Assembly (NCBI RefSeq): GCF_036924535.1
Contig: NZ_JAZHRT010000001.1
Coordinates: forward strand, 3,906,001-3,970,000
Source of the DNA: Bradyrhizobium sp. AZCC 2262
GTDB taxonomy: Bacteria; Pseudomonadota; Alphaproteobacteria; Rhizobiales; Xanthobacteraceae
DNA: 64,000 nucleotides
Direction: 5' to 3'
Below are positions 39,274 through 49,807 of the stretch, piece after piece. Under the pieces are notes generated by a model. The model saw only the letters and a program-made list of their open reading frames with translations. It ran no database searches and was not told where the DNA came from. Both the position numbers and the translations under genes were made by a program. Positions within the stretch are counted from its first letter, which is position 1. Each line of letters begins with the position of its first letter.

Positions 39274-40340
39274 CACTCCCGTCCCTCGCCTTTCGGATCG
39301 GCCGTGCCGCCCTGCACCAGTCGCTCCACCGCAATAATCTCCCTGAACCACTGCTTGGTCGGTTTGGCAAAATGACCGCCCCAGCGGCCATTGGGCGGAA
39401 TGTCGTCCTTGACTGCACTCATGGCCGTTACCTGGGCGCCGTCGCCGATCTTGAGGTGGTTGTTGATGCCCACCTTCGCCCCCAGCGCGACGTTGTCACC
39501 GATCGTCAGGCTGCCCGCGAGCCCGATCTGGGCCGCGAGCAGGCAGTGCCTGCCGATGGTCACATTGTGGCCGATCTGGACCTGATTGTCGATTTTGGTG
39601 CCCTCGCCGATCACCGTATCCCGCAGGCTGCCGCGGTCGATGGTGGTGCCGGCGCCAACCTCGACATTGTTCTGGATCAGGACCCGGCCGGTCTGCGGCA
39701 CCTTCTGATGGCCCTCGGGGCCGAAGAAGATGAAGCCATAGCCATCCTGCCCGATGCTGCAGGCGGGATGGATCAGGACATTGTTGCCGATCAAAGCGAA
39801 CTGAATCGCGGTGCGGGCGCCGACATTGCAGTCGCGGCCGATCTTGACGTCAGCGCCGATCACTGCGCCCGCGCCGATCACGGTGCCGGCGCCGATCTCG
39901 ACCCGGGGGCCGATTACCGCGAGCGGATCGACGATCACGCCGTCTTCCAGGTGGGCCGACGGATCGATGATCGCCGATGGCGCGATGCCGTCATTGTCGA
40001 ACCAGGATTGCGGACGAAGCGCATCGGCGTGCCATTCGCGTGCCAGCTTCACAAAGGCACGGAACGGCTGCGTGGCCCGCAGCACCGCCACATGGGCGGG
40101 CACTTGGGCCTCGAAACGCGGGCTGACCAGGCAGGCGCCGGCCTTGGTCGCCTTGAGCTGATCGCCGTATTTGAGGTTGTCGAAAAACGCCAGATGCATG
40201 GGACCGGCTTCGTCGAGCGAAGCGAGGCTCCTGATCACCTGGCCGCCGCGAGCGGGGTCGGCCAATACCGCTCCCGTCAACGCGGCCAGTTCGGCCAGCG
40301 TCGAGGAAGCAGGTTGCTTGAAGAATATCGGCTGCGCCAT
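39273..40340 (-). CDS. lpxD: UDP-3-O-(3-hydroxyacyl)glucosamine N-acyltransferase
   Basis: Third step of lipid A synthesis, N-acylating UDP-3-O-acylglucosamine. It has 355 residues. The N-terminal uridine-binding domain ([18 protein letters not shown]) is followed by a long left-handed beta helix of hexapeptide repeats ([20 protein letters not shown]) and the catalytic His region ([20 protein letters not shown]). A C-terminal helix follows. The start [18 protein letters not shown] is the family form. A hairpin separates it from bamA. Confidence 0.97.
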   Translation of the reverse strand: MAQPIFFKQPASSTLAELAALTGAVLADPARGGQVIRSLASLDEAGPMHLAFFDNLKYGDQLKATKAGACLVSPRFEAQVPAHVAVLRATQPFRAFVKLAREWHADALRPQSWFDNDGIAPSAIIDPSAHLEDGVIVDPLAVIGPRVEIGAGTVIGAGAVIGADVKIGRDCNVGARTAIQFALIGNNVLIHPACSIGQDGYGFIFFGPEGHQKVPQTGRVLIQNNVEVGAGTTIDRGSLRDTVIGEGTKIDNQVQIGHNVTIGRHCLLAAQIGLAGSLTIGDNVALGAKVGINNHLKIGDGAQVTAMSAVKDDIPPNGRWGGHFAKPTKQWFREIIAVERLVQGGTADPKGEGRE

Positions 40341-40380
40341 TCCACCCGTCGAAAGTTCGGCCGACCTACACATCAGAGCG

Positions 40381-40404
40381 CCGGCTCCGAAGAAACGGAG
40401 CCGG
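40381..40404 (-). terminator. strong hairpin between bamA and lpxD
   Basis: CCGGCTCCG and CGGAGCCGG form a perfect 9-base stem with a 6-base loop. On the minus strand no T-run follows, so it may be an mRNA end or attenuator rather than a full terminator between bamA and lpxD. Confidence 0.5.
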
Positions 40405-40413
40405 ACCCTCTTT

Positions 40414-40470
40414 CTAGTTCCGAGGCGTTCTCGTCACGCGGACCTGACGTCCGTTCGCTTCAAGCTACCT
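40414..40470. repeat. family A-like repeat, diverged copy 5
   Basis: CTAGTTCCGAGGCGTTCTCG, TCACGCGGACC, CCGTTCGCTTCAAGCTAC keep the order of family A blocks with many changes. It lies just after the bamA stop codon, as copies 2 and 4 lie beside comEC and lpxB stops. Confidence 0.45.
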
Positions 40471-43037
40471 TAGAACGATGTGCCACCGCCAAACTTGAAT
40501 TGCTGCACGCGGTCAAACTGACCCTTCGTAAGCGGCACCGCATAGTCGAAGCGCAGCGGACCGAATGGCGAAGCCCAGATGATGCCGACGCCCACCGAGG
40601 TGCGAACCACGTTGCCGTCGTCATACTGCAATCCCAAGCACGTTCCTGGAGCGGCCGAAGTCGTTGCCGTGACCTGCGTCGGCTTGATGCAACCGGGCAC
40701 GTTGACCTCACCCGTCGCCGCCCACGACGTCGGGCCTTTGTAGTCCCAAAGTCCGCCGGCGTCGGCATAGACCGAGCCCTTGAGCCCGACTTCCTTCGGC
40801 AGGAACCAGAACGGCATCTGCAATTCGAACGAAGCGCCCCAGTATTTGGTGCCGCCGAGCGCGTCACGCGTGCCGTAGGGGTTGATATCGCGCGGACCAA
40901 TGCCGTTCGGCGCGAAACCGCGAACCAGGTTCGGACCCATCTGGAAGTGATCGAGCATGCGCAGTTCGCTGCCGCCGAACTGGTTCAGCATGCCGCCCTG
41001 GAGATGGATCAGGCCGACGATATCGGCGACCAGCGGGGTGTAGTACTTCGCGTCGACCGCGGACTTGATGTACTTCACGTCGCCGCCGACACCGGCGAAG
41101 TCCTGCTTCCAGTCGATCAGCAGGCCGTCAGACGGGTTCTTGTTGTTGTCCAGCGTGTTGTAGTTCAGCGAATAGCCGACCGACGAAGTCAGCGCCTTGC
41201 CGCTCTGCAGTTCCTTGCGGACCGGCAGCGAGGCTTCGCCATCGCCGTAGCACCACAGGCCGATGCCGGAGGTGTCGGTGGTGGTTTGGCCGCCTGATGT
41301 GATCGATCCGCCAGCGCCGACGCCGGCCAGATTCGCAAATGCCGGTGACGGGTTGAACGCGAGCAGCGAGTTCGACGAATTGTTATTACAGTTCGCGAGC
41401 GTGCTCGGCAGCGAAATTTCCTGCTGATAGATCGAGTAGCGCAACTGAAGCGCGAGATCTTCCCGCAGCGTGAAGCCGAGACGCGGGCTGAAGCCAAGCG
41501 TCTTTGTGCCGTAGGCGATGTAGCTGTTGGCCAATTGCTCGCGATAAAACAAGTCGAGGCCAAGCGCGACGCGATAGTCGAACAGATAGGGGTCGACGAA
41601 CGACAGCGAACCGCCGCGCGCGTACTGACCGTAGGTCACGGCTGCCTTCGCATACAGGCCGCGGCCGAGGAAGTTGCGCTCGGAGATGCTGACTTCGGCC
41701 AGCGCACCGTCGGTGGTCGAATAGCCGCCCGACACAGAGAAGTCGCCGGTCGACTTCTCTTCGAGATCGACGACCAGAATCACGCGATCGGTCGACGAGC
41801 CGGGCTCGGTCAGGATCTTCACGGTCTTGAAGAAGTCGAGGTTCTTCAGCCGGCGCTCGGCGCGATCGACCAGCGCGCGGTTGTAAGCGTCGCCTTCAGA
41901 CAGGTCGAACTCGCGGCGAATCACGTAGTCGCGGGTGCGGGTGTTGCCGCGGACGTTGATGCGCTCGATATAGGTACGCGGCCCCTCATCAACGGCGAAC
42001 ACGATCGAAACGGTGTGCGCTTCGAAATTGCGATCGCCGCGCGGGCGCACCACGGCGAAGGCGTAGCCGCGCCGCGAGGCCTCGATCTGCATTTCCTCGA
42101 CCGATTTCTCAAGCGCCTCGGCATTGTAGACCGAGCCGACGCTGACACGCGAGAAGCTGCGCATCGAGGCGGTATCGAGGGTTGCGATGGAACTCTGGAA
42201 GTCGACGGAGGCCACGCGATATTGCTGCCCCTCCTCGATCTTGAAGGTGACGAGGAAGCCCTTCTTGTCGGGGTCATACTCGGTCAGCGCAGCGATCACC
42301 TGCACGTCCGCGTAACCGTTCTTGAGGTAGAAGCGGCGAATCAGGTCGCGGTCAGCCTCGACCCGGTCGGGATCGTAGACGTCGGCGCCGCCGAGGAAGC
42401 TCAGAAGGTTGGATTCGCGCGTCTTGATAACGTCCTTCAGGCGATAGGACGAGTAGGCGACGTTACCGACGAACTCGATCGACCTGATGCCGGTCTTGCT
42501 GCCCTCGGTGACCGTGAAGATCAGGTCGACGCGATTGTTCGGCTGCTCGATGATTTCAGGGGTCACGCGCACGTCATAGCGGCCGGAGCGCCGGTAGATT
42601 TCGGTGATGCGCTGGGCGTCCGACTGAACCATCGGGCGCGAGAATGTGCCACGCGGCTTGGACTGGATTTCAGCCGAAAGCTGCTCGTCCTTGACCTTCT
42701 TGTTGCCTTCGAAGGCGATGCGCCCGATCACCGCGTTTTCGACCACGGTCACGACCAGCCGGCCACCTGCCTGATTGATTCGCACGTCCTGGAACAGGCC
42801 GGTTTCGATCAGCGCCTTGAGGCCGTCGTCGATCTGGGCCTGCCCGAGCCGGCCGCCAGGGCCCGGCTTGAAATAGGAACGGATGGTCTCGACCTCGACA
42901 CGCCGGTTCCCCTCAACGGAGATCGATGCAACGGTCTGGGCCACAGCCGGCACAGACACCAGCGCGCTCCCCATCGGCGCGGCCACCATGATCAGAGCGC
43001 CCAGTAGAGCCCCCCGCACTCGCATTCCCAACATCAT
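40470..43037 (-). CDS. bamA: outer-membrane protein assembly factor BamA
   Basis: Core of the BAM complex that inserts beta-barrel proteins into the outer membrane. It has 855 residues from the ATG at 43037. A signal peptide ends VSVPAVAQT and five POTRA domains follow to about 430 (VASISVEGNRRVEVETIRSY, IGRIAFEGNKKVKDEQLSAE, YIERINVRGNTRTRDYVIRR). The C-terminal barrel contains the conserved LVRGFAPNGIGPRD (VRGF) and ends GTSF, with the expected C-terminal Phe. It follows rseP after a 177-base gap and precedes lpxD: export, assembly and lipid A genes together. Confidence 0.97.
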   Translation of the reverse strand: MMLGMRVRGALLGALIMVAAPMGSALVSVPAVAQTVASISVEGNRRVEVETIRSYFKPGPGGRLGQAQIDDGLKALIETGLFQDVRINQAGGRLVVTVVENAVIGRIAFEGNKKVKDEQLSAEIQSKPRGTFSRPMVQSDAQRITEIYRRSGRYDVRVTPEIIEQPNNRVDLIFTVTEGSKTGIRSIEFVGNVAYSSYRLKDVIKTRESNLLSFLGGADVYDPDRVEADRDLIRRFYLKNGYADVQVIAALTEYDPDKKGFLVTFKIEEGQQYRVASVDFQSSIATLDTASMRSFSRVSVGSVYNAEALEKSVEEMQIEASRRGYAFAVVRPRGDRNFEAHTVSIVFAVDEGPRTYIERINVRGNTRTRDYVIRREFDLSEGDAYNRALVDRAERRLKNLDFFKTVKILTEPGSSTDRVILVVDLEEKSTGDFSVSGGYSTTDGALAEVSISERNFLGRGLYAKAAVTYGQYARGGSLSFVDPYLFDYRVALGLDLFYREQLANSYIAYGTKTLGFSPRLGFTLREDLALQLRYSIYQQEISLPSTLANCNNNSSNSLLAFNPSPAFANLAGVGAGGSITSGGQTTTDTSGIGLWCYGDGEASLPVRKELQSGKALTSSVGYSLNYNTLDNNKNPSDGLLIDWKQDFAGVGGDVKYIKSAVDAKYYTPLVADIVGLIHLQGGMLNQFGGSELRMLDHFQMGPNLVRGFAPNGIGPRDINPYGTRDALGGTKYWGASFELQMPFWFLPKEVGLKGSVYADAGGLWDYKGPTSWAATGEVNVPGCIKPTQVTATTSAAPGTCLGLQYDDGNVVRTSVGVGIIWASPFGPLRFDYAVPLTKGQFDRVQQFKFGGGTSF

Positions 43038-43177
43038 GCGCAACGCGCCCTCGTCATTGCAGTGCCGGCCCGCACACACCCCTACGAACCGGCAGATTCC
43101 CTAAGTTGCACTGCTTGTAGCCAATTTCGACAGGGCGGCAAACCAGACTTCGCGATGCGATTCCATTTTCATTCCAA

Positions 43178-43199
43178 GACGTTGCCGATGGGCAACGTC
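43178..43199. other. perfect hairpin between rseP and bamA
   Basis: GACGTTGCC and GGCAACGTC form a 9-base stem with a 4-base loop, 16 bases after the rseP stop. No T-run follows on the minus strand. It could limit read-through from rseP into bamA. Confidence 0.6.
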
Positions 43200-43214
43200 A
43201 CAAAAAAGCCGCTA

Positions 43215-44390
43215 CTACGATCTCCCGAACAATCCCTTCAGCCACGGCACCTGATGGAAGTCGTTATAAAAGGCAAACACCATCAACATCAGCACGAGAA
43301 CCAGCCCGACACGGAACCCGTATTCCTGAGACTTTTCCGACAGAGGACGCCCCCGCAGCACCTCAGCCGTGTAGAACAAAAGGTGACCGCCATCGAGCAG
43401 GGGAACCGGGAACAGGTTCAGCAGCCCGATCGAGATGGACAGCACCGCCGCCAGATGAAGTAGCGGAATCAGCCCCAGCGTGGCCACCTGACCCGAAATC
43501 TGCGCGATCCGAATCGGCCCGCCGATCTGGTCCGCGCTGGCCCGCCCGGTGAAGATGTTGCCGATATAGGAGAGCGTCTGGTCTATGACGAACCAGGTTT
43601 CCTTGATTCCCAGCCAAAGTGCGCTCGCCGGATCGACCTTCTCCGTGGTGACCTCGCCCGGCGACGTCGCACGGGTGATGCCGAGAATCCCGAGGCGCTG
43701 CATGTTGCCGAAGGGATCCTTCACTTCGCGCAGTTCCGGCGTACCCTTCAATTGCAGCGTGGAATCACCGCGCTTGACGGTGAAGGTCAGGGTGTCGCCG
43801 GCACGAACGCTGACCAAGCGCTGCATGTCGGAGAAGCTGCCGATCTTCTTGCCGTCGATGGCGGTGACGATGTCGCCGACCTGAAAGCCCGCCCGCTCGG
43901 CGGCGCTGCTGGCTTCGATCTTGTCGACGCGCGCCGTCGTGCTCGGCTTGCCGAAGAAGGTGAAGAGACAGGTGAAGATGACGATCGCCAGAATGAAATT
44001 CGCGATCGGACCGGCGGCAACGATGGCCGCCCGCGCGCCGACTTTCTTGTGATGGAAACTGCCCGCCCGCTCTTCCTCGGTCATGCTGGCGAGCGCCTCG
44101 GCCGAGGCGGGCGTCGAGGCTTCCGATTCGTCGCCGAAGAACTTCACATATCCGCCGAGCGGGATCGCGGAGATCTTCCAGCGCGTGCCATGGCGGTCGT
44201 TGAAGCCGACGAGTTCCGGCCCGAAACCGAGCGAGAACGTCAACACCTTCACGCCCGCCCACCGGGCGACCAGGAAGTGGCCGAGTTCATGGAAGAACAC
44301 GACGATGGTCAGGACGAATAAAAAGGGAATGATGTAGCCGATGAGCCCATGGCCCAACGTATTGAAACTATGAAGAAAAAACTCTGACAT
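43215..44390 (-). CDS. rseP: site-2 intramembrane metalloprotease RseP
   Basis: Zinc protease of the inner membrane that cuts TM segments, for instance of anti-sigma factors, in envelope stress signalling. It has 391 residues. TM1 contains HELGH (His34, His38). One PDZ domain lies at about 125-210 (AERAGFQVGDIVTAIDGKKI), and the third zinc ligand is in LLDGGHLLFYTAEVLRG. E. coli RseP has two PDZ domains; here one is seen. The ATG at 44390 has GAGGGG six bases upstream. It follows dxr by 43 bases. Confidence 0.96.
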   Translation of the reverse strand: MSEFFLHSFNTLGHGLIGYIIPFLFVLTIVVFFHELGHFLVARWAGVKVLTFSLGFGPELVGFNDRHGTRWKISAIPLGGYVKFFGDESEASTPASAEALASMTEEERAGSFHHKKVGARAAIVAAGPIANFILAIVIFTCLFTFFGKPSTTARVDKIEASSAAERAGFQVGDIVTAIDGKKIGSFSDMQRLVSVRAGDTLTFTVKRGDSTLQLKGTPELREVKDPFGNMQRLGILGITRATSPGEVTTEKVDPASALWLGIKETWFVIDQTLSYIGNIFTGRASADQIGGPIRIAQISGQVATLGLIPLLHLAAVLSISIGLLNLFPVPLLDGGHLLFYTAEVLRGRPLSEKSQEYGFRVGLVLVLMLMVFAFYNDFHQVPWLKGLFGRS

Positions 44391-44433
44391 CAGGTTCCCC
44401 TCGACAAGAGCCAAAAGCTCCATCCCCAACCCT

Positions 44434-45657
44434 CTAGGATGCTTTTAAGGCAATTTGAGGCAATAGGGCGGCGGCTCGATTTCGCGCGTTATGGTCAACG
44501 GCAATCGCGTCGTCGGCCGAGCTCAAAGGCGCAAGGTTCCCGGCGCGAATCCAGTCGTTGATGGTGGCTTCGACAAGGCGTGCGATCGACCCGAATTTGA
44601 TCTTTCCGGCAATAAACGCCGCCACCGCCACCTCATTGGCAGCGTTGAATACCGTGGTCGCACCACGGCCTGTACGTAACGCCTCGTAGGCCAGACGCAA
44701 GCCCGGGAATCGCTCGAAGTCCGGCGCCTCGAAGGTGAGCTGTCCGATTTTTGCGAGATCGAGCCTCGCCGACGGGCCAACGATTCGGTCGGGCCATCCA
44801 AGGCAGTGCGCAATCGGGATGCGCATGTCGGGCGCGCCGAGCTGCGCAACCACAGACCGATCGGAGAATTCGACCATGCCGTGGATGATCGACTGCGGAT
44901 GCACGAGAACGTCGATCTCGTCGGCGGTCAGCGCGAAGAGATAGGAGGCCTCAATGACTTCGAGACCCTTGTTCATCATCGAGGCCGAATCGATCGTGAT
45001 CTTCTGGCCCATGCTCCAGTTCGGATGCTTCAAGGCCTGTTCCAGCGTCGCCCGTTCGATGTCGGCCGGCGCCCAGGTGCGAAACGGCCCGCCCGAGGCG
45101 GTGATGATCACGCGGACCAATTCCTCGCGATTGCCGGAAGAGAGCGCCTGAAACAATGCGTTGTGTTCGGAATCCGCCGGCAGGATGCAGGCACCGGCTT
45201 TCGCCGCGCGCTGCATGAAGAAATCGCCGGCACAAACCAGGCATTCCTTGTTGGCGAGCGCGACCGCCGCGCCGCGGTCGACCGCGGCGAGCGCGGGTTT
45301 CAGCCCGGCCGCACCGCTCACGGCTGCCATCACCCAGTCGGCGGGACGCGCCGCGGCCTCGATGATCGCGCTTTCGCCGGCGCCGCATTCGATGCCCGTG
45401 CCGGCCAGGGCATCCTTCAATTCGCCGAGCCGCGCCGGGTCGGCGATTGCAGCGAATCGTGCGCCGAATTCCTTGGCGAGTTTGGCCAGTGCTTCGACAT
45501 TGGAATTCGCTGTCAGCGCCTCGACCTCGTAACGGTCGCGCGCGCCGCGCAGCAAATCCATGGTGCTGTCGCCGATGGAACCGGTGGCGCCCAACACCGT
45601 GACGGTGCGCGCGGCTGCCGCCACGGCCTTGTTGTTACGCAACGGAACTGCGCTCAT
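44434..45657 (-). CDS. dxr: 1-deoxy-D-xylulose-5-phosphate reductoisomerase
   Basis: Makes 2-C-methyl-erythritol 4-phosphate, the committed step of the MEP isoprenoid pathway, supplying UppS two genes upstream. It has 407 residues. [20 protein letters not shown] is the NADPH site, [12 protein letters not shown] and [14 protein letters not shown] carry metal and substrate residues, and ASGGPFRTW and [20 protein letters not shown] the active-site loop. The ATG lies one base beyond the cdsA stop codon, with GGTGAA inside the end of cdsA as ribosome binding site. Confidence 0.97.
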   Translation of the reverse strand: MSAVPLRNNKAVAAAARTVTVLGATGSIGDSTMDLLRGARDRYEVEALTANSNVEALAKLAKEFGARFAAIADPARLGELKDALAGTGIECGAGESAIIEAAARPADWVMAAVSGAAGLKPALAAVDRGAAVALANKECLVCAGDFFMQRAAKAGACILPADSEHNALFQALSSGNREELVRVIITASGGPFRTWAPADIERATLEQALKHPNWSMGQKITIDSASMMNKGLEVIEASYLFALTADEIDVLVHPQSIIHGMVEFSDRSVVAQLGAPDMRIPIAHCLGWPDRIVGPSARLDLAKIGQLTFEAPDFERFPGLRLAYEALRTGRGATTVFNAANEVAVAAFIAGKIKFGSIARLVEATINDWIRAGNLAPLSSADDAIAVDHNARNRAAALLPQIALKAS

Positions 45658-45661
45658 AATT

Positions 45662-46531
45662 TCACCAAACCATAAGACCGCGGCCGACGCCATCGGCGCC
45701 ACCCCGCAGAAGGCCGAAAAGAGCCGCCACGACGACGGCTGCGACAAATCCATCCAGGCGATCCATTAGCCCGCCGTGGCCGGGAATAATGTGACTTGAG
45801 TCCTTTACGCCAAATCGCCGCTTCACGGCGGATTCGAAGAGGTCGCCGAGCTGTGAGACGACCGAAAGCGCCCCTGAAAGCATCAATAACGGCCCTGCTT
45901 TGCCCAGATCGAACGCGGCAAAGCCTGCCGCCACAGCCAGGCTGGCGGCAAACCCGCCGACAGCGCCCGCCCAGGTCTTTTTCGGGCTGACGCTCGGCCA
46001 CAGCTTCGGGCCGCCAATGCCGCGGCCCGCAAAGTAGCCGCCGCTGTCGGTCACCCACACGATCAGCAGCACGAACATCAGTGCGGCGAATCCCCTGATG
46101 GGATCGAGTCGCACCAGCACTGAGGCGATCTCGGCTGCCGCCGCGTACAAAAATCCGGCCGCTGCCCAGCCTCGCCGCTCCGGCGCGATCGACACCACCG
46201 CGACGAATCCGACGCCGAGCACGATCAGCGCGGCATCGAGGCGGCCTATCGCAAAACATAGCCCGGCGACCGCAAGCGCGGCCACACCCGGCACCGTCAC
46301 GCGAGTAGCTCCGCTGAGCCCCACGATCGCGAGCCATTCCACAAACAGGCCGATGGCAGCCAACGTTACCAGTGCGGTCCACAGCCAGCCGCCCGCATAG
46401 GCGATCGCGACCGCAAGCGGGATCAGCACGACGGCTACGGCGATGCGCATCACGAGATTGCGCGAATCAGATTCGCGAATTCGCGAATCGGGCGCGCTCG
46501 CTGCCGCCGGCGCGGCCTCGCGTTCGGTCAC
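45662..46531 (-). CDS. cdsA: phosphatidate cytidylyltransferase
   Basis: Makes CDP-diacylglycerol for phospholipids, an integral inner-membrane enzyme. It has 289 residues from a GTG start that overlaps the uppS stop (GTGA). About seven to eight TM helices are visible. The CdsA signature is intact: [20 protein letters not shown] with the following [19 protein letters not shown] is also conserved. The N-terminal 28 residues are charged and variable ([10 protein letters not shown]). The longer frame upstream is a shadow of uppS. Confidence 0.96.
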   Translation of the reverse strand: MTEREAAPAAASAPDSRIRESDSRNLVMRIAVAVVLIPLAVAIAYAGGWLWTALVTLAAIGLFVEWLAIVGLSGATRVTVPGVAALAVAGLCFAIGRLDAALIVLGVGFVAVVSIAPERRGWAAAGFLYAAAAEIASVLVRLDPIRGFAALMFVLLIVWVTDSGGYFAGRGIGGPKLWPSVSPKKTWAGAVGGFAASLAVAAGFAAFDLGKAGPLLMLSGALSVVSQLGDLFESAVKRRFGVKDSSHIIPGHGGLMDRLDGFVAAVVVAALFGLLRGGADGVGRGLMVW

Positions 46532-47283
46532 GATCCGGTTTTCGCGGCCAGACCGCCAAAACGGCGTTCCCGTCTGGCGTATTCGGCAATGGCGCTTTCG
46601 AGCGCGGCCTTGTCGAAGTCCGGCCAGTGGATCGGCACGAATACGAGTTCGCTGTAGGCCGCCTGCCACATCAGGAAGTTCGACAGCCGCTGCTCGCCGC
46701 TGGTGCGGATGATCAGGTCGGGATCGGGAATGTCGGGCGCGTCGAGATAGCGGCCGAGCGCATCGGCGTCGATCGAGGCCGGATCGCGCTTGCCCTCCGC
46801 CACTTCGCGCGCCAGCCGTTGCGCGGCGCCCGCGATTTCCTGGCGCGATCCGTAATTGAACGCGACCACGAGATTGAGCTTGGTGTTGGCCCGGGTCAGT
46901 TCCTCGGCTTCGTTCAGGAGCGTGCAAATATCGGGCTCCAGCCCTTCCCGCTCCCCGATCACGCGCACGCGCACGCCGTCGCTGTGCAGTGTCGCCAGAT
47001 CGTTGCGGATGAAGCGGCGGAGCAGTCCGAACAGGTCGCCGATCTCGGTCGCCGGCCGCGACCAGTTCTCGGAACTGAACGAAAAGATCGTGAGGTAAAG
47101 CACGCCGAGTTCATGGGAGGCGCGAACGACGCGGCGCAGCGCCTCGACACCGCGGCGGTGGCCTTCGGCACGCGGCAAGCCGCGCGCTGCCGCCCAGCGC
47201 CCATTTCCGTCCATGATGATCGCCACATGCAACGGGACGGATCGATCCGGTCCTTCCGTGGCGGGGGCGGCGGCGTTCGGCAT
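46528..47283 (-). CDS. uppS: undecaprenyl diphosphate synthase
   Basis: cis-Prenyltransferase making the C55 lipid carrier for peptidoglycan and O-antigen. It has 251 residues. [20 protein letters not shown] has the catalytic Asp, [11 protein letters not shown] the diphosphate-binding Arg, [14 protein letters not shown] and FNYGSRQEI follow. [19 protein letters not shown] and the C-terminal Trp-Pro-Asp-Phe complete the fold. It comes 42 bases after frr and overlaps cdsA by four bases. Confidence 0.97.
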   Translation of the reverse strand: MPNAAAPATEGPDRSVPLHVAIIMDGNGRWAAARGLPRAEGHRRGVEALRRVVRASHELGVLYLTIFSFSSENWSRPATEIGDLFGLLRRFIRNDLATLHSDGVRVRVIGEREGLEPDICTLLNEAEELTRANTKLNLVVAFNYGSRQEIAGAAQRLAREVAEGKRDPASIDADALGRYLDAPDIPDPDLIIRTSGEQRLSNFLMWQAAYSELVFVPIHWPDFDKAALESAIAEYARRERRFGGLAAKTGS

Positions 47284-47325
47284 TATCTGAATTCCAGGAC
47301 CAATCTCGATTCTTGAACGTTGCCG

Positions 47326-47889
47326 TCAAACGGTGAGGATTTCCTTTTCCTTCGCCGCAAGCAACTGATCGATTTCCGCAATCGTTCCGTCGGTCGCCTT
47401 TTGCACGTCATTGGCGAGCCGTTCCTGATCGTCTTCGGAAATCTCGTGATTCTTCTCGAGCTTCTTGACGATATCCAGCCCGTCGCGACGGACATGGCGG
47501 ACCGCCACCTTGGCGGCTTCGGCGTATTTATGCGCGACTTTCACCAGTTCCTTGCGCCGTTCCTCGTTGAGCTCGGGAATCCGCAAGCGCAGCACCTGGC
47601 CTTCGGTCGCGGGCGACAGGCCGAGGTTGGAATCGACGATCGCCTTTTCGACGGCCTTCACCATGGACTTGTCCCACACCTGCACGGAGAGCAGGCGCGG
47701 CTCGGGGACGCTGACGGTCGCGAGCTGGTTGAGGGGCATGTGCGAGCCGTAAGCCTCGACCTGCACCGGCTCCAGCATGGACGCCGCGGCGCGGCCGGTC
47801 CGCAGGCCGCCCAGCTCGTGCTTGAGCGACTGGGAGGCGCCTTGCATGCGGCGCTTCAATTCGTTGATGTCAAAACCGGGCGTGGGCAT
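47326..47889 (-). CDS. frr: ribosome recycling factor
   Basis: Splits post-termination ribosomes together with EF-G. It has 187 residues, the standard length. [20 protein letters not shown] and [20 protein letters not shown] form the first helix. [20 protein letters not shown] begins domain II, and the C-terminal helices hold [21 protein letters not shown] wording (here [20 protein letters not shown]). GGAGGGG lies seven bases upstream. It follows pyrH by 70 bases, as in most bacteria. Confidence 0.98.
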   Translation of the reverse strand: MPTPGFDINELKRRMQGASQSLKHELGGLRTGRAAASMLEPVQVEAYGSHMPLNQLATVSVPEPRLLSVQVWDKSMVKAVEKAIVDSNLGLSPATEGQVLRLRIPELNEERRKELVKVAHKYAEAAKVAVRHVRRDGLDIVKKLEKNHEISEDDQERLANDVQKATDGTIAEIDQLLAAKEKEILTV

Positions 47890-47959
47890 AACGCTCTCCC
47901 CTCCTTAGAAATCAGCCGCCGGCGTCTTAAAGCCCGCGGTTCGAAGCAGCACCGGCATA

Positions 47960-48676
47960 TCAGCCGGCAACCACCGTGCCGTGGCCGGTCCCGCGCAGGA
48001 TCGCGCCGATCGAACCCGGCTCGGCGATCGAGAATACGATGATAGGCAGTGACGTCTCGCGGGCAAGCGCGAATGCGGTCGCATCCATCACCTTGTAGTC
48101 GCCGGCAATCGCCTGCGAATGCGTCAGGCGGTCGAAACGCTTGGCCTGCGGGTCCTTTTTGGGGTCGGCGCTGTAGACGCCGTCGACATTGGTGGCCTTG
48201 AGCACGGCCTGCGCCCCGATTTCGGCCGCCCGCAACACCGCTGTGGTGTCGGTGGTGAAGAACGGGTTGCCGGTTCCACCGCCAAGCAGCACGATTCGGC
48301 CGTCGGCGAGGTATTTGTGCGCTGCACTGCGGGTGAACAGCTCGGAAATCTCGGGCATCACGAACGCCGACAGGGTCCGCGCCGGCGTCCCCTTGCGCTC
48401 GATCGCCGCCTCCAGCGCCAGGCAGTTCATCATGGTGGCGAGCATGCCCATGGTGTCGCCGGTCGGGCGCGACACGCCGCGCGAGGAGACTTCCACGCCG
48501 CGGACGATATTGCCGCCGCCGATCACGACGGCCACCTCGACACCGAGCTTCTGCGCCGCGATCAAATCGTCGGCGATGCGGTCAACGGTAGGCTGGTCGA
48601 TACCGAAAGAGTGGCTGCCTGCGAGATACTCGCCCGAGAGCTTGATCACGACGCGACGATAGACCGGCTCAGCCAT
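47960..48676 (-). CDS. pyrH: UMP kinase
   Basis: Hexameric kinase turning UMP into UDP, allosterically tuned by GTP and UTP in bacteria. It has 238 residues of the amino-acid-kinase fold. [20 protein letters not shown] binds [23 protein letters not shown] and [20 protein letters not shown] form the nucleotide site, and [19 protein letters not shown] and [20 protein letters not shown] the UMP region. It is the third gene of the rpsB-tsf-pyrH-frr series. Confidence 0.98.
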   Translation of the reverse strand: MAEPVYRRVVIKLSGEYLAGSHSFGIDQPTVDRIADDLIAAQKLGVEVAVVIGGGNIVRGVEVSSRGVSRPTGDTMGMLATMMNCLALEAAIERKGTPARTLSAFVMPEISELFTRSAAHKYLADGRIVLLGGGTGNPFFTTDTTAVLRAAEIGAQAVLKATNVDGVYSADPKKDPQAKRFDRLTHSQAIAGDYKVMDATAFALARETSLPIIVFSIAEPGSIGAILRGTGHGTVVAG

Positions 48677-48707
48677 TGCTTATCGCTTCCTTGTCCCGCG
48701 CAGGTGA

Positions 48708-48731
48708 CTTCCGGCGCAACTGCGCCGGAAG
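48708..48731 (-). other. hairpin between tsf and pyrH
   Basis: CTTCCGGCGCA and TGCGCCGGAAG form a perfect 11-base stem with a 2-base loop, 16 bases after the tsf stop. No T-run follows on the minus strand. It may be a processing or attenuation site within the operon. Confidence 0.6.
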
Positions 48732-48747
48732 ATTTTGACCGCAGCGG

Positions 48748-49674
48748 TTACTTCTTGCCGCTGGCCGCCGCGACCTCGGCCGCGAAATCGGATTCCTGCT
48801 TTTCGATTCCCTCGCCGAGAGCATAGCGCACAAATCCGGCAATCTTCACAGGCGCGCCGATCTTGCCTTCGGCTTCCTTCACCGCCTGGGCGACCGACTT
48901 GCCCTTCTCGTCATGGATGAACGCCTGCTCCAGCAGGCAGACTTCCTTGTAATAGGTCTTCAGGCCGGACTCGACGATCTTCTCGATTACGTTCTCCGCC
49001 TTGCCCTGCTGGCGATATTTGTCGGCCAGCACGTCCTTTTCACGTGTCACGATCGCCGGATCGAGGCCGGACGGATCCAGCGCCTGCGGATTGGTCGCGG
49101 CCACGTGCATGGCGAGCTGGCGGCCGAGATGGCTGAGCTCATCGGTCTTGCCGGTCGATTCGAGCGCCACCAGCACGCCCATCTTGCCGGCGCCGTCGAT
49201 CACCGCGCCATGGACATAGCTCGACACCACGCCCTGGCCGACTTCGAGCGAAGTCGCACGGCGCAGCGACATGTTCTCGCCGATGGTGGCGATCGCGTCC
49301 GAAATCGCGGTCTCGACCGTGACGCTGCCGACCTTGGCCGCCTTGATCTTCTCGACGTCGGCGCCGTTATGCAGCGCGACCTGGGCGATCATCTTGACGA
49401 GGCCCTGAAACTGCTCGTTGCGCGCAACGAAATCGGTTTCCGAGTTGACTTCGACCACGACGCCCTTGGCGCCCGAGGTCAGCGCACCGATCAGGCCTTC
49501 CGCCGCGACGCGGCCGGCCTTCTTGGCGGCCTTCGACAGGCCCTTCTTGCGCAGCCAATCCTGCGCGGCTGTCATGTCGCCGTTGGTTTCGGTGAGCGCT
49601 GCCTTGCAGTCCATCATGCCTGCGCCGGTCGACTCGCGCAGTTCCTTGACCATCGCTGCAGTGATCGTTGCCAT
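48748..49674 (-). CDS. tsf: elongation factor Ts
   Basis: Exchanges GDP for GTP on EF-Tu. It has 308 residues. The N-terminal UBA-like helices hold [20 protein letters not shown]. The core has [40 protein letters not shown] (the TDFVA motif contacting EF-Tu) and [12 protein letters not shown]. The dimerisation module follows with [22 protein letters not shown] sequence. It lies 133 bases after rpsB, with a hairpin between them. Confidence 0.98.
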   Translation of the reverse strand: MATITAAMVKELRESTGAGMMDCKAALTETNGDMTAAQDWLRKKGLSKAAKKAGRVAAEGLIGALTSGAKGVVVEVNSETDFVARNEQFQGLVKMIAQVALHNGADVEKIKAAKVGSVTVETAISDAIATIGENMSLRRATSLEVGQGVVSSYVHGAVIDGAGKMGVLVALESTGKTDELSHLGRQLAMHVAATNPQALDPSGLDPAIVTREKDVLADKYRQQGKAENVIEKIVESGLKTYYKEVCLLEQAFIHDEKGKSVAQAVKEAEGKIGAPVKIAGFVRYALGEGIEKQESDFAAEVAAASGKK

Positions 49675-49774
49675 CGTCGAATATCCTTCTTGCCTGTTAG
49701 CCGCGGGCGCGGCGCGCGCTTTGCGCCGTGCCGCCGTCAGCTTCAGGGAATGCGTAATCTGGGGAGCAGAACCG

Positions 49775-49795
49775 GTGGCCGGAAGACCCGGCCAC
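49775..49795 (-). other. hairpin between rpsB and tsf
   Basis: GTGGCCGG and CCGGCCAC form a perfect 8-base stem with a 5-base loop, 12 bases after the rpsB stop. It has no T-run on the minus strand. Together with the tsf-pyrH hairpin it could set the ratio of S2 to EF-Ts and UMP kinase. Confidence 0.6.
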
Positions 49796-49807
49796 GCGGC
49801 ATACCAA

